Origin: Rhodospirillales bacterium
GTDB lineage: Bacteria; Pseudomonadota; Alphaproteobacteria; Reyranellales; Reyranellaceae
Assembly: GCA_016699855.1 (NCBI GenBank)
Contig: CP064988.1
Span: 4,926,501 to 4,990,500, forward strand
Length of the DNA: 64,000 nt
Direction: 5' to 3'
The notes below the pieces were generated by a model. That model ran no database searches, was not told where the DNA came from, and saw only the letters and a list, made by a program, of their open reading frames with translations. Made by a program: the position numbers and the translations under genes. Positions 42,716 to 54,026 of this stretch are shown here, piece by piece (within the stretch, counting starts at the first letter, position 1; the number at the start of each line of letters is the position of its first letter).

Positions 42716-43723
42716 ATGCTGCAGCTCGGACGTTTCGACCGCGTGCGCCTCGGCCACTGGCCGACGCCGCTGGAGCGCGCGCCGCGCCTGACGGCGGCGC
42801 TCGGCGGGCCGACGATCTGGATCAAGCGCGACGACTGCACCGGGCTGGCCACCGGCGGCAACAAGACGCGCAAGCTCGAGTTCCTGGTCGGCGAGGCGGT
42901 GGCGCGGGGCGCCGACACGCTGATCACGCTGGGCGCCGTGCAGTCGAACCATGTCCGCCAGACGGCGGCGGCCGCCGCGCGCATGGGGATGGCGTGCGAG
43001 ATCCTGCTGGAGCGGCGCCTGTCGCAGACCACGCCGACCTACGAGCGCAACGGCAACGTGCTGTTCGACCGCCTGCTCGGCGCCAGGCTGCGCGAGGTGC
43101 CGTCGGGCACCGATATGCTCGCGGCGGCGGAGGCCGTCGCCGACGAATGCCGCGCGGCGGGCCGGCGGCCCTACGTGATCCCCGGCGGCGGCTCCAACGA
43201 GGTCGGCTCGCTGGGCTACGTCGCCTGCGCGCTCGAGACACTGGCGCAGGCGGCCGACATCGGCTTCCGGATCGACACCGTCGTGCACGCCACCGGCAGC
43301 ACCGGCACGCAAGCCGGCCTTCTGGCGGGCTTCGAGGGGGCGCAGAGCGGCGTCGACGTGCTGGGCATCAGCGTGCGCCAGACGCGTGAGCGTCAGGAGG
43401 CCGCGGTCGACGCGCTGACACAGCGTGTCGCGCGGCACCTCGGCCTCGCGCACCCGATCGGGCGCGACCGCGTCCGCGCCAACGGCGACTATGTCGGCGA
43501 GGGCTACGGCGTGCCGACTCCCGGCATGATCGAGGCGCTGCGCCTGACCGCCCGCACCGAGGGCGTCCTGCTCGATCCGGTGTACTCCGGCAAGGCGATG
43601 GCCGGGCTGATCGATCTCTGCCGCAAAGGCGCGTTCGGCGCCGGACAGAACGTGGTGTTCGTCCATACCGGCGGCCAGGCGGCGCTCTCGGCCTACGAGG
43701 AAGCCCTCTCGCCCGAATCGTGA
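42716..43723 (+). CDS. D-cysteine desulfhydrase/ACC deaminase family PLP enzyme
   Basis: A 335-residue type II PLP enzyme. The PLP-lysine motif is GGNKTRKLEF near residue 47-56, QSNHVRQTAAAAARMG follows, and YVIPGGGSNEVGSLGYV and HATGSTGTQAGLLAGF bind the cofactor phosphate. These match D-cysteine desulfhydrases and L-cysteate sulfo-lyases; the split cannot be made by eye. It starts two bases after the DUF2817 stop and overlaps the next possible start (GTGA at 43720). The reaction is probably deamination with loss of a beta substituent. Confidence 0.9.
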   Translation: MLQLGRFDRVRLGHWPTPLERAPRLTAALGGPTIWIKRDDCTGLATGGNKTRKLEFLVGEAVARGADTLITLGAVQSNHVRQTAAAAARMGMACEILLERRLSQTTPTYERNGNVLFDRLLGARLREVPSGTDMLAAAEAVADECRAAGRRPYVIPGGGSNEVGSLGYVACALETLAQAADIGFRIDTVVHATGSTGTQAGLLAGFEGAQSGVDVLGISVRQTRERQEAAVDALTQRVARHLGLAHPIGRDRVRANGDYVGEGYGVPTPGMIEALRLTARTEGVLLDPVYSGKAMAGLIDLCRKGAFGAGQNVVFVHTGGQAALSAYEEALSPES

Positions 43724-43749
43724 ACGCGCCCGCACGAGGGAGTCCAGCC

Positions 43750-45282
43750 GTGTCCGCCGATCAGCCGCGTATCGCCCTGCTGGGCTTCGCTATCGAATGC
43801 AACCGTTTCGCGCCGGTCAGCACGCGCGAGGATTTCGCGGTCGACGTCGACATGCGCGGCAACGCCCTGCTGGTCGAGGCGCGCAAACCGGCGCCGGAGC
43901 TGATGCCGGACATGCCCGGTTTCGTCACCGAGATGGACCGGACCGGCGCGTGGATTCCGGTGCCGATCCGCATCGCCTCGGCCCAGCCCGGCGGGCCGGT
44001 CGACGATCCGTATTTCCGCGAGCTGATGGCCGAGTTCGAGTCCGGGCTGCGCGGCATGGGCCCGTTCGACGGCGTCTACGTCTCCTCGCACGGCGCGGCG
44101 CTGACGACCGCCAGCGACGATCCCGACGGCGAGCTCTACGCCATGATCCGCCGCGTCGTCGGCCCGGCCGTGCCGGTGATCGGAACCTTCGACCTCCATT
44201 GCAACGTCTCGCCGGCGATGGTCGAGAACATCACGGTGTTCGTCGGCTACCGCTGCAATCCGCACACCGACATCCGCGAGCGCGGCGTCGAGGCGGCGCG
44301 GCACATGCGCGAGACCCTGGCGGGCGCGACGCCGGTCGCGGAGATGGTCAAGATTCCGCTGGTGGCGCCGCAGATCTCGCTGCTGACCGCCGCGGGGCCC
44401 TACGCCGACGCCATGGACTACGGCCTGTCGAAGGTCGGCGGCCCGGTCATGAACGTCTCGGTCATGGCGGGGTTCTCCTACAGCGACACGCCGAAGAACG
44501 GCTTCACCGCGATCGTCACGGCGCGGAACGGCGACCGCGCGGCGGCGCGCGCGCTGGCGCTCGACATCGTCACCCGGACCTGGAACGACCGGGCGCGCTT
44601 CAAGCGCGCCATGACGCCGCTCGACGACGCCGTGCGCATGGCCGTCGCGGTCGGGAACGATCCGTCCCTGCCGCCCATCATCCTCGCCGACGTCGCCGAC
44701 AACCCCGGCGGCGGCGGACGCGGCAACACGACGTGGCTGCTGCAGGCGTTGAAGGACGCCGGCGCGAAGGGCGTCGTGGTCGGCGTGTTCAACGACCCGG
44801 CGGTGGCGGCGCAGGCGCACGGCCTCGGCCGCGGCGCGCGGTTCCGCGCCCGCTTCAACACGCGCGAGCAGGACGGTTTCTCGAAGGCTTGGGAATGCGA
44901 CGCCACCGTCGCGGCGTTGAGCGACGGCCGCTATGTCGGCCGCCGCGGGCTGGCGCGGGGCATGGCCAGCGACATGGGGCCCTCGGCGCTGCTCGATCTC
45001 GACGGGATCAAGATCGCGGTCATCACCCACCGCCAGCAATGCCTCGACCCGATGCAGTTCGAGCAGTTCGGCCTCGATCCGGCGATGGCGCGCACGATCG
45101 TCGTGAAGAGCCGCGGCCATTTCCGCGCCGGGTTCGACGGCTTCGTGCCGTCGGCGCGCACCTACGAGGTCGATTGCCCCGGCCTGACGTCGCCCAACCT
45201 GGCGACGTTCCCGTGGTCGCGCCTGCCGCGGCCGGTCTACCCGCTCGACGAGCACACGAGCTGGACGCCACCGGCCGCGTAG
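43750..45282 (+). CDS. M81 family metallopeptidase (MlrC-like)
   Basis: A 510-residue metallopeptidase of the microcystinase C (MlrC) family. The N-terminal domain reads PRIALLGFAIECNRFAP; YVSSHGAALTT and FDLHCNVSPAMVEN provide conserved His/Asp metal ligands, and DVADNPGGGGRGNTTWLL is the C-terminal signature. MlrC relatives cleave short peptides, but most have unknown substrates. GTG 43750 follows GAGGGAG at good spacing; GTG 43720 overlapping the previous stop is the longer alternative. It is the last gene of the operon that starts at 39332. Confidence 0.9.
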   Translation: MSADQPRIALLGFAIECNRFAPVSTREDFAVDVDMRGNALLVEARKPAPELMPDMPGFVTEMDRTGAWIPVPIRIASAQPGGPVDDPYFRELMAEFESGLRGMGPFDGVYVSSHGAALTTASDDPDGELYAMIRRVVGPAVPVIGTFDLHCNVSPAMVENITVFVGYRCNPHTDIRERGVEAARHMRETLAGATPVAEMVKIPLVAPQISLLTAAGPYADAMDYGLSKVGGPVMNVSVMAGFSYSDTPKNGFTAIVTARNGDRAAARALALDIVTRTWNDRARFKRAMTPLDDAVRMAVAVGNDPSLPPIILADVADNPGGGGRGNTTWLLQALKDAGAKGVVVGVFNDPAVAAQAHGLGRGARFRARFNTREQDGFSKAWECDATVAALSDGRYVGRRGLARGMASDMGPSALLDLDGIKIAVITHRQQCLDPMQFEQFGLDPAMARTIVVKSRGHFRAGFDGFVPSARTYEVDCPGLTSPNLATFPWSRLPRPVYPLDEHTSWTPPAA

Positions 45283-45410
45283 GGGCGGCGTGGCGCCGCG
45301 CGGTCGTGCGGCGAGCCTGGCCGCAAGGCCACCGGCGATAGCCCCGGCCGCCGCCGCCTGGGGGCAAGTTCAGCCTCGACCGGCCGGCTCGGCCTGCTAA
45401 AAGCGCAGGC

Positions 45411-47366
45411 ATGATCCGGATACTGGTCGCCGTCGCCGCGTTCGCGGTCGTCACCGCGCTCAACTGGCTGTGGTGGAGCGTGCCGAACGCGCCGGTCGAC
45501 GTCTCGTTGGCGCCGGGACCCGTCCAGAGCCTGTCGTTCGCGCCGTACCGTCCCGGCCAGAGCCCGCTGAGCCGCACGTTCCCCACCGCCGCGCAGATCG
45601 AGGAGGATCTCCGGCTGCTCAAGGGCCGGACCTCGGCGATCCGCACCTACACCAGTCTCGAGGGCATGGAGGCGGTGCCGCGGCTGGCCGGCAAGTACGG
45701 GCTGAAGGTGTGGCATGGCGCCTGGATCAACAACGTCGAGCGCGAGAACTTGGAGCAGGTCGCGGCGCTGATCGACCACGCCAACCGCTATCCCGACGTG
45801 GTCGACCGGGTCATCGTCGGCAACGAGGTGCTCCTGCGCAAGGACCTGCCGGCGTCGCAGTTGATCCGCTACATCCGGCAGGTGAAGCGCGCCGTGCGCC
45901 AGCCCGTGACCTACGCCGACGTCTGGGAGTTCTGGCTGCGCAACCCCGAGGTCGCGGCCGAGGTCGACATCGTCACCGTCCACATCCTGCCGTACTGGGA
46001 GGACGAGCCGATCGGCATGGACCGCCGCGACGCGCGCGGCGATCCCGCCTACGACCGGCTGGCGATCAAGACCCACATCGTCGACATCATGGATCGCATG
46101 CGCAAGGCGTTCCCCGGCAAACGCATCGTGATCGGCGAGACCGGCTGGCCCAGCGCCGGGCGGATGCGCGCCGACGCGCGGCCCGGGCTGGTCGAGCAGG
46201 CCCGATACTACGCGCTGTTCAAGAAGCTCGCCGTGGCGGAGAAGCTCGAATACAACCTCGTCGAGGCGTTCGACCAGCACTGGAAGAGCCACCAGGAGGG
46301 CACGGTCGGCGGCGCGTGGGGCCTGTTCACGGGCGAGCGCGTGCAGAAATTCCCGATCGGCGAACCGGTCAGCGCCGAGCCCAGATGGCGCGCGCTGTTC
46401 GCCTTCTCGTCCATCGCCGGCGGTCTCGCGATCCTCGTGTTCGCCGCGTCGCGGCGCCGGCCGTCGCCGGCGGCGGTCGCCGTGTTCGCGCTGGTCGCGC
46501 AGGCGGCGGCGACCTGCGTGACGCAGGCCGCTTGGGCCAACTACAGCGTCGCGTTCTACCCCGCGCGGCTGCTCGGCGCGGCGTTCTACGTGCTGGCGGG
46601 CGTGGCGTTCGCCTACGCGCTGCTGCGCGGCGTCGGCGACAGCCTGACCGGCCGCATGGCCGACGCCTCGCTGTTCGGCGGCCGCGTGCGCGCGGCGTGG
46701 ACGTCGTTCCGCGCCATGCCGGCGGCGGCGGTGTTCGGTCGGCCCGACGTGATGCTCCAGGTCGCCTATCTCGGCTTCACGCTGCTGTGCCTGTTCCATC
46801 TCGTCATGCTGTCGATCGACTGGCACATCGGCGTGCTGCCGTTCGGCGAGCGCGGCTGGGTGATCGCGATCGACGGCCGCTACCGCGACTTCCCGATCCT
46901 CGATTTCGCGCTGCCGAGCGTGGTGCTGATGGCGTGGAAGCTCGGCACGGTGTTCCGCACCGGCGACGTGCCGCGGGTCGACCGCGTCGCCAAGGCGCTG
47001 TCGTTCGGCCGGCTGCTGGGCTACGAGGGCGGGCGTGGCTACGTGCGGATGGACGCGGTGCTCACGCGCTGGGCGCCGATCTGGCCGGAGCTGCTGCTGG
47101 CGTCGTCGCTCGTGCTCGGCGCCATCGCGCTGACGCTGACCGAGGGCGCGGTCAAGCTGCACGGCGAGGCGGCGCAGCAGGCGCGCGGCTGGGCGGCGCC
47201 GGACGGCGGCGTCTGGGTGATCCGCGCCCTGTTCTGGAACGTCCAGAGCAACTGGTTCTCGGCCATGGCGCTGCTGATGGCCGTCCCCTACGCGGCCACG
47301 GCCTATGTGTCGCTGCGCCAGCCCTTGGCCGAGCCGCCGCCGGAATCGTACACTGGCAAATGGTGA
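45411..47366 (+). CDS. Membrane-anchored GH17-like glycosyl hydrolase/transglycosylase
   Basis: A 651-residue protein with an N-terminal anchor helix (residues 4-24). Its extracytoplasmic GH17-type barrel (about 40-320) has catalytic Glu in VGNEVLL near 139 and in GETGWPS near 243, and RTYTSLEGMEAVP is a family strand. After residue 330, seven or eight membrane helices follow in the C-terminal half. GH17 domains act on beta-1,3-glucans, and related membrane proteins in alpha/betaproteobacteria work with cyclic glucan synthesis. Here no glycosyltransferase is next to it. The substrate is inferred only from the fold. Confidence 0.88.
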   Translation: MIRILVAVAAFAVVTALNWLWWSVPNAPVDVSLAPGPVQSLSFAPYRPGQSPLSRTFPTAAQIEEDLRLLKGRTSAIRTYTSLEGMEAVPRLAGKYGLKVWHGAWINNVERENLEQVAALIDHANRYPDVVDRVIVGNEVLLRKDLPASQLIRYIRQVKRAVRQPVTYADVWEFWLRNPEVAAEVDIVTVHILPYWEDEPIGMDRRDARGDPAYDRLAIKTHIVDIMDRMRKAFPGKRIVIGETGWPSAGRMRADARPGLVEQARYYALFKKLAVAEKLEYNLVEAFDQHWKSHQEGTVGGAWGLFTGERVQKFPIGEPVSAEPRWRALFAFSSIAGGLAILVFAASRRRPSPAAVAVFALVAQAAATCVTQAAWANYSVAFYPARLLGAAFYVLAGVAFAYALLRGVGDSLTGRMADASLFGGRVRAAWTSFRAMPAAAVFGRPDVMLQVAYLGFTLLCLFHLVMLSIDWHIGVLPFGERGWVIAIDGRYRDFPILDFALPSVVLMAWKLGTVFRTGDVPRVDRVAKALSFGRLLGYEGGRGYVRMDAVLTRWAPIWPELLLASSLVLGAIALTLTEGAVKLHGEAAQQARGWAAPDGGVWVIRALFWNVQSNWFSAMALLMAVPYAATAYVSLRQPLAEPPPESYTGKW

Positions 47367-47449
47367 GGCGGACGCGGTATTGATGGCGATCCGCCCCCCG
47401 CGCCCGGCCGGCGCCGGCGTCGACGCCACGTCTCGAGGATAGCGCCACC

Positions 47450-48079
47450 ATGGATTTCTCCGGCGAATACCGCATTCCCGCGTCGCGTCAGGCCGTCTGG
47501 GACGCGCTCAACGATCCCGAGATCCTGAGGCAATGCATTCCCGGCTGCGAGTCGCTCGAGAAGGAGGGCGACAACGTGCTGAAGGCGTCGGTGCGCATGC
47601 GCATCGGGCCGGTCAGCGCGCGCTTCGGCGGCAAGGTGACGCTGTCGGACATCGATCCGCCGAACGGCTACCGCATATCCGGCGAGGGGCAGGGCGGGGC
47701 GGCCGGCTTCGCCAAGGGCGGCGCGGTCGTCAAGCTGACGGAGGACGGCGGCGCCACGGTGCTGAACTACACCGCCGACGCCCAGGTCGGCGGCAAGATC
47801 GCGCAGGTCGGCGCGCGCCTGATCGACGGCACCGCCAAGAAGCTGGCCGACGAGTTCTTCAGCAAATTCGCCGAGGTCGTCGGCGCCGGCGCGGCGCCGG
47901 CCGCGACCGCCGACTCGCCGTCGACGATCGACGCGCCCGCGCCGGCGGCCGGCGGGGTCAACGCCGCCGGATCGCCGGCGCGGCCGGTGACGGATTCCGC
48001 CGAGCGGGGCTACAAGCACTGGCTCGTCATCGGCGCCGGACTGGCGATCCTCGTGATCGCGTATTTCGCCGCGCGGTGA
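47450..48079 (+). CDS. CoxG-like SRPBCC protein (CO dehydrogenase subunit G family)
   Basis: A 209-residue protein beginning MDFSGEYRIPASRQAVWDALNDPEIL, the CoxG/SRPBCC opening. The middle part carries the IPGCESLEKEGDN and ISGEGQGGAAGFAKGGA motifs. A Pro/Ala linker leads to a C-terminal helix, HWLVIGAGLAILVIAYF, that would anchor it to the inner membrane. In Cox clusters CoxG helps place the CO dehydrogenase complex on the membrane. It heads the run of Cox-like structural genes that follows, 130 bases upstream of the small subunit. Confidence 0.9.
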   Translation: MDFSGEYRIPASRQAVWDALNDPEILRQCIPGCESLEKEGDNVLKASVRMRIGPVSARFGGKVTLSDIDPPNGYRISGEGQGGAAGFAKGGAVVKLTEDGGATVLNYTADAQVGGKIAQVGARLIDGTAKKLADEFFSKFAEVVGAGAAPAATADSPSTIDAPAPAAGGVNAAGSPARPVTDSAERGYKHWLVIGAGLAILVIAYFAAR

Positions 48080-48209
48080 GCGTCGATGACGCCGGCGCCA
48101 TTTCGCTTGACCCGCGACGGTGGCAGCCGCCATTCTCGATCCGAAGCGAAAAAGGACGGCCGCCGTGGCGCGTGGGCGGCCGCATCAGGTTTCTAGGGAG
48201 CACAAGACG

Positions 48210-48695
<486 letters not shown>

Positions 48696-48745
48696 CGAAC
48701 CCGTCGCGCGGACTGCGACAAGACGGGACGTCCACGGAGGGAACC

Positions 48746-51115
<2,370 letters not shown>

Positions 51116-51140
51116 GCGCGCCGGATTCCAGGAGGGAACG

Positions 51141-51938
51141 ATGTACGATTTCGCGTACCACAAGGCCGGCTCCGTCGCCGACGCCGCCGCCGCGCTGAAG
51201 AAGGCGGGCGGCGAGGGCAAGCTGATGGCCGGCGGCATGACGCTGATCCCGACGCTCAAGCAGCGCCTGGCGCGGCCGAGCGACGTGGTCGATCTCGCCG
51301 GCGCCGCCGAGCTGCGCGGCATCAAGGTCGACGGCTCGACGGTCACCATCGGCGCCATGGCGCGGCACGCCGAGGTCGCGGCGTCGGCCGAGGTCGCCAA
51401 GGCGATCCCGGCGCTGGCGGCGCTGGCCGGCGGCATCGGCGACGGCCAGGTGCGCAACCGCGGCACGATCGGCGGATCGATCGCCAACAACGATCCCGCC
51501 GCCGACTATCCCGCCGCGGCGCTGGCGCTGGGCGCCACGATCAAGACCAACGAGCGCTCCATCGCGGCCGACGATTTTTTCAAGGGCCTGTTCGAGACCG
51601 CGCTGAAGGACGGCGAGATCGTCGTGTCGGTGTCGTTCCCGGTCGCCAAGAAGGCGGCCTACATGAAGTTCCCGAACCCGGCGTCGCGCTACGCCATGGT
51701 CGGCGTGTTCGTGGCCCAGACCGCCGGCGGCCCGCGCGTCGCCGTGACGGGCGCCGGACCGGGCGTGTTCCGGGTCAAGGCGATGGAGGAGGCGCTGGCC
51801 AAGAGCTGGTCGGCCGACGCCGTGGCCGGGATCAAGGTGCCGGCGTCCGGCATGAATACCGACATCCACGCCAGCGCCGAGTACCGCGCCCATCTCGTGA
51901 CCGTGATGGCCAAGCGGGCGGTCGCCGCCGCCGGCTGA
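51141..51938 (+). CDS. FAD-binding medium subunit of a molybdenum hydroxylase (CoxM-like)
   Basis: A 265-residue flavoprotein subunit that takes electrons from the iron-sulfur protein. AGGMTLIPTLKQRLARP binds FAD and TIGGSIANNDPAADYPAA is the second FAD motif, both CoxM hallmarks. AGGAGGG sits directly before ATG 51141. It is the last structural gene of the cluster; a clear terminator follows 20 bases later. No coxD/E/F maturation genes occur in the window. Confidence 0.93.
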   Translation: MYDFAYHKAGSVADAAAALKKAGGEGKLMAGGMTLIPTLKQRLARPSDVVDLAGAAELRGIKVDGSTVTIGAMARHAEVAASAEVAKAIPALAALAGGIGDGQVRNRGTIGGSIANNDPAADYPAAALALGATIKTNERSIAADDFFKGLFETALKDGEIVVSVSFPVAKKAAYMKFPNPASRYAMVGVFVAQTAGGPRVAVTGAGPGVFRVKAMEEALAKSWSADAVAGIKVPASGMNTDIHASAEYRAHLVTVMAKRAVAAAG

Positions 51939-51959
51939 CACGCCGTCCACCGGACATGG

Positions 51960-51988
51960 AAAGGGCGGCCCCCGGGGCCGCCCTTTTC
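51960..51988 (+). terminator. Rho-independent terminator of the Cox-like operon
   Basis: An 11-base perfect stem (AAAGGGCGGCC paired with GGCCGCCCTTT) with a CCCGG loop, followed by a T-rich run, lies 22 bases after the CoxM-like stop. On the opposite strand it would also follow the small protein at 52011-52571, so it can terminate both convergent transcripts. Confidence 0.9.
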
Positions 51989-52010
51989 GTTTGCGCGGAA
52001 GGAGGGGCGC

Positions 52011-52571
52011 CTACTTGGCGGCAAGGCGCCGGTGGGTCGGGCGGGCGGCCTCCTCGAAGCCCTCCAGCGAGACCGCCACGCGCCCGATCTGGCCGGCGGA
52101 CGTGGTCGCCTCGGCCAGCAGCATCTTGCTGGCGGCGGCGAGCTTGGTCATCTGCTCGGACTGCTCCGCCGACATCACGCACATCACGCCGCACGCGGCG
52201 TCCATCTGTGGGTTGTCGTCGATCTTCATCGTGATCTTGGCCGAGCTCGGCAGGGTGGTCACCGACCAGCGGCCGTCCTGCGGATTGAACCGGACCACGC
52301 CCGACAGGTCGATGCCGCGGCGCTTCTGCTCCGGCGACGGCGTCCAGGCGCTCTCCAGCACGCATTCCTTGCGCTGCTGTAGGCGGTTGTCGCGGCACAC
52401 CACGCTCCACTGCCCGGCGCCGGCCTCGCCCGCCCAGCCGGTCTTCGGGGCGGCGGCCAGCAGTTCCGGTAACATGTTCATCAGGACGATCAGGCCGCCG
52501 ACGAGCACGCCGACGCCGCCGACGACCGTGCCGTACATCTTGATCTTGGCGTTGGAATCCATCGCTGACAT
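52011..52571 (-). CDS. Small exported or anchored protein, IalB-like layout
   Basis: A 186-residue protein with an N-terminal helix at about residues 14-34 (TVVGGVGVLVGGLIVLMNML), so it is likely membrane-anchored or secreted. The outer part holds two cysteine pairs: VVCRDNRLQQRKECVLE and AACGVMCVM. This arrangement, with WSVVC at the start of the mature domain, recalls invasion-associated locus B proteins, but similarity is not strong by eye. ATG 52571 follows AAGGGATTTCC; ATG 52562 is an alternative. The upstream region is an unusual AT-rich island. Function is unknown. Confidence 0.7.
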   Translation of the reverse strand: MSAMDSNAKIKMYGTVVGGVGVLVGGLIVLMNMLPELLAAAPKTGWAGEAGAGQWSVVCRDNRLQQRKECVLESAWTPSPEQKRRGIDLSGVVRFNPQDGRWSVTTLPSSAKITMKIDDNPQMDAACGVMCVMSAEQSEQMTKLAAASKMLLAEATTSAGQIGRVAVSLEGFEEAARPTHRRLAAK

Positions 52572-52733
52572 GGAGGAAATCCCTTGAATATCGGAGGGTG
52601 GTGACGCGCAATAGAGTGCTTATATCATGGCTTTATTCGAATTTCCTTATCTAAAGTATTAAATTAGGAAAAACTTGTTATTAATTGATATTAATTATTA
52701 TTTTTTCATATAATTAGATCAGATCCAACTCTG
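52572..52733. promoter_or_regulatory. AT-rich island upstream of the IalB-like gene
   Basis: From about 52612 to 52730 the DNA turns sharply AT-rich, with runs such as TTATTAATTGATATTAATTA and ATTATTTTTTCATATAATTAG, while everything around it is strongly GC-rich. It lies upstream of the minus-strand small protein and downstream of the HTH-citrate synthase stop. Such islands often hold promoters or binding sites for nucleoid proteins of the MucR/H-NS kind. I see no definite single promoter pair. Confidence 0.5.
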
Positions 52734-53942
52734 TCATTCGGCGAAATTGACGCCGACGTAGCGGGCCCGCGGCCGGATCAGCTCGGGATTGGCCCGCTGC
52801 TCCAGCATGTGCGCCAGCCAGCCGACGGCGCGCCCGACCAGGAACATCGCCAGCGCCGAACCCCGGGGCAGCGACCAGACGCGTTCGATCGCCACCAGCG
52901 CCACGTCGATGGTCGGCGGCGCGCCCACGACCCGCTCGGCGGCGGCGGTGATCGCCAGGGTCCGGCGCGCCTCCGGACGGCCGCCGACCTTGTGCGCCAG
53001 CCGCTCCAGCAGGAATCGGGCGCGGGCGTCGCCGCCGGGATAGAGGCGGTGGCCGAAGCCCGGGATCCGGGCGCCGCTCTGCACGCGCTCGACCAGCGCC
53101 GCGTCGGGATCGGCCGCGTCCTGGACGGCGGCGAACATCTCGCCGACCCTGCGGGTCATGCCGCCATGGGTCGGTCCTTGGAGCACGGCGAGGCCGGCGA
53201 TCACGGCGCCCCACGGCGTGACGCCGGTCGAGGCCGCCACCCGCACGGCGAAGGTCGAGGCGTTGAGCTCGTGGTCGGCGGCCAGCACCAGCGCCGCGCG
53301 CACGAGGTCGGCGCCGTCGTCGTCGAGCCTCCACGCATCGGCGATCTGCCGGTGGATCGGCGCCGTCGACGGCCCCGCGCCGCGCGTGATGGCGGCCAGC
53401 AGGCGGACCACGCGCGCCGCCGTGGCGGCGACCGTGCCGGCGTCGCGCGAGAACGCGCGGGTGTCGCCGGCGGCGGCCAGCGGCAGCAGCGCGAGGCAGC
53501 GGTCGATGGGCGGCAGCGCCGCCGCCGCGGCCCATCCCGCCCGCAGCGTCGACGTCACCGGCGGCAGCGCGTCGGCGTGCGCGAACGGATCGCCGGGCGT
53601 GTCCCACAAGAGCCGCGCGACGTCCTCGAGCGTGGCGCTTCCGGCCAGCGTGGTCGCGTCCTGCCCGCGGTAGAACAGGCGGCCGCCCTCGATCAGCGTC
53701 AGCGCCGACTCCAGCACCGGCGCGCCGAAATGCAGCGACTGGCTGGCGACCGCCTCGGCGCCGCGCCCGCGCGCCTTGCGGGCGGCCAGCGCGGCGATGT
53801 CGTCGGCCCGGTAGCGCCGCTGGCGCCCGGCGCCGTCCTCCGAGCGGATCATGCCCCGGCTGACATAGGCGTAGAGCGTCTGGCGATTGACGCCGAGCGC
53901 CTCGGCGGCGGCCTCGGCGTCGAGGTATTGTTGACTGATCAT
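52734..53942 (-). CDS. Citrate synthase family protein with N-terminal helix-turn-helix domain
   Basis: A 402-residue protein with a DNA-binding helix-turn-helix at its start (QQYLDAEAAAEALGVNRQTLYAYVSRG, MerR/excisionase-like, about residues 4-30) fused to a citrate-synthase fold. Catalytic His residues are in GPTHGGM and GFGHRLY, and the Asp may be in TIDVALVAI. ATG 53942 puts the HTH at the N-terminus; an ATG at 53993 would add 17 residues but places the presumed promoter inside the gene. It is divergent from a second citrate synthase at 54027, and its DNA-binding part may regulate both. The acyl acceptor is unknown. Confidence 0.88.
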   Translation of the reverse strand: MISQQYLDAEAAAEALGVNRQTLYAYVSRGMIRSEDGAGRQRRYRADDIAALAARKARGRGAEAVASQSLHFGAPVLESALTLIEGGRLFYRGQDATTLAGSATLEDVARLLWDTPGDPFAHADALPPVTSTLRAGWAAAAALPPIDRCLALLPLAAAGDTRAFSRDAGTVAATAARVVRLLAAITRGAGPSTAPIHRQIADAWRLDDDGADLVRAALVLAADHELNASTFAVRVAASTGVTPWGAVIAGLAVLQGPTHGGMTRRVGEMFAAVQDAADPDAALVERVQSGARIPGFGHRLYPGGDARARFLLERLAHKVGGRPEARRTLAITAAAERVVGAPPTIDVALVAIERVWSLPRGSALAMFLVGRAVGWLAHMLEQRANPELIRPRARYVGVNFAE

Positions 53943-54026
53943 ATCTATATATTGACTATATTTATCAAGATTGACAAGTATATACGTCAGCATAGGTTCC
54001 CTTCATTCGCGACGATGGAGGCGACG
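53943..54026. promoter_or_regulatory. Divergent promoter/operator region between two citrate-synthase genes
   Basis: This AT-rich divergent region carries two ATTGAC direct repeats about 19 bases apart (53951 and 53970) and a further GTCAA-type half site at 53934, inside the start of the minus-strand gene. TTGACA at 53971 could be a -35 box for the plus-strand gene. The spacing of about two helical turns fits binding of a dimeric HTH protein, probably the one encoded on the minus strand. The sites were found by eye only. Confidence 0.45.

Noticed and set aside
45283..45410. Possible small ORF or terminator after the M81 peptidase
   Set aside because: Only short GC-rich partial complementarity with no T-run; no start with a ribosome site before a stop.
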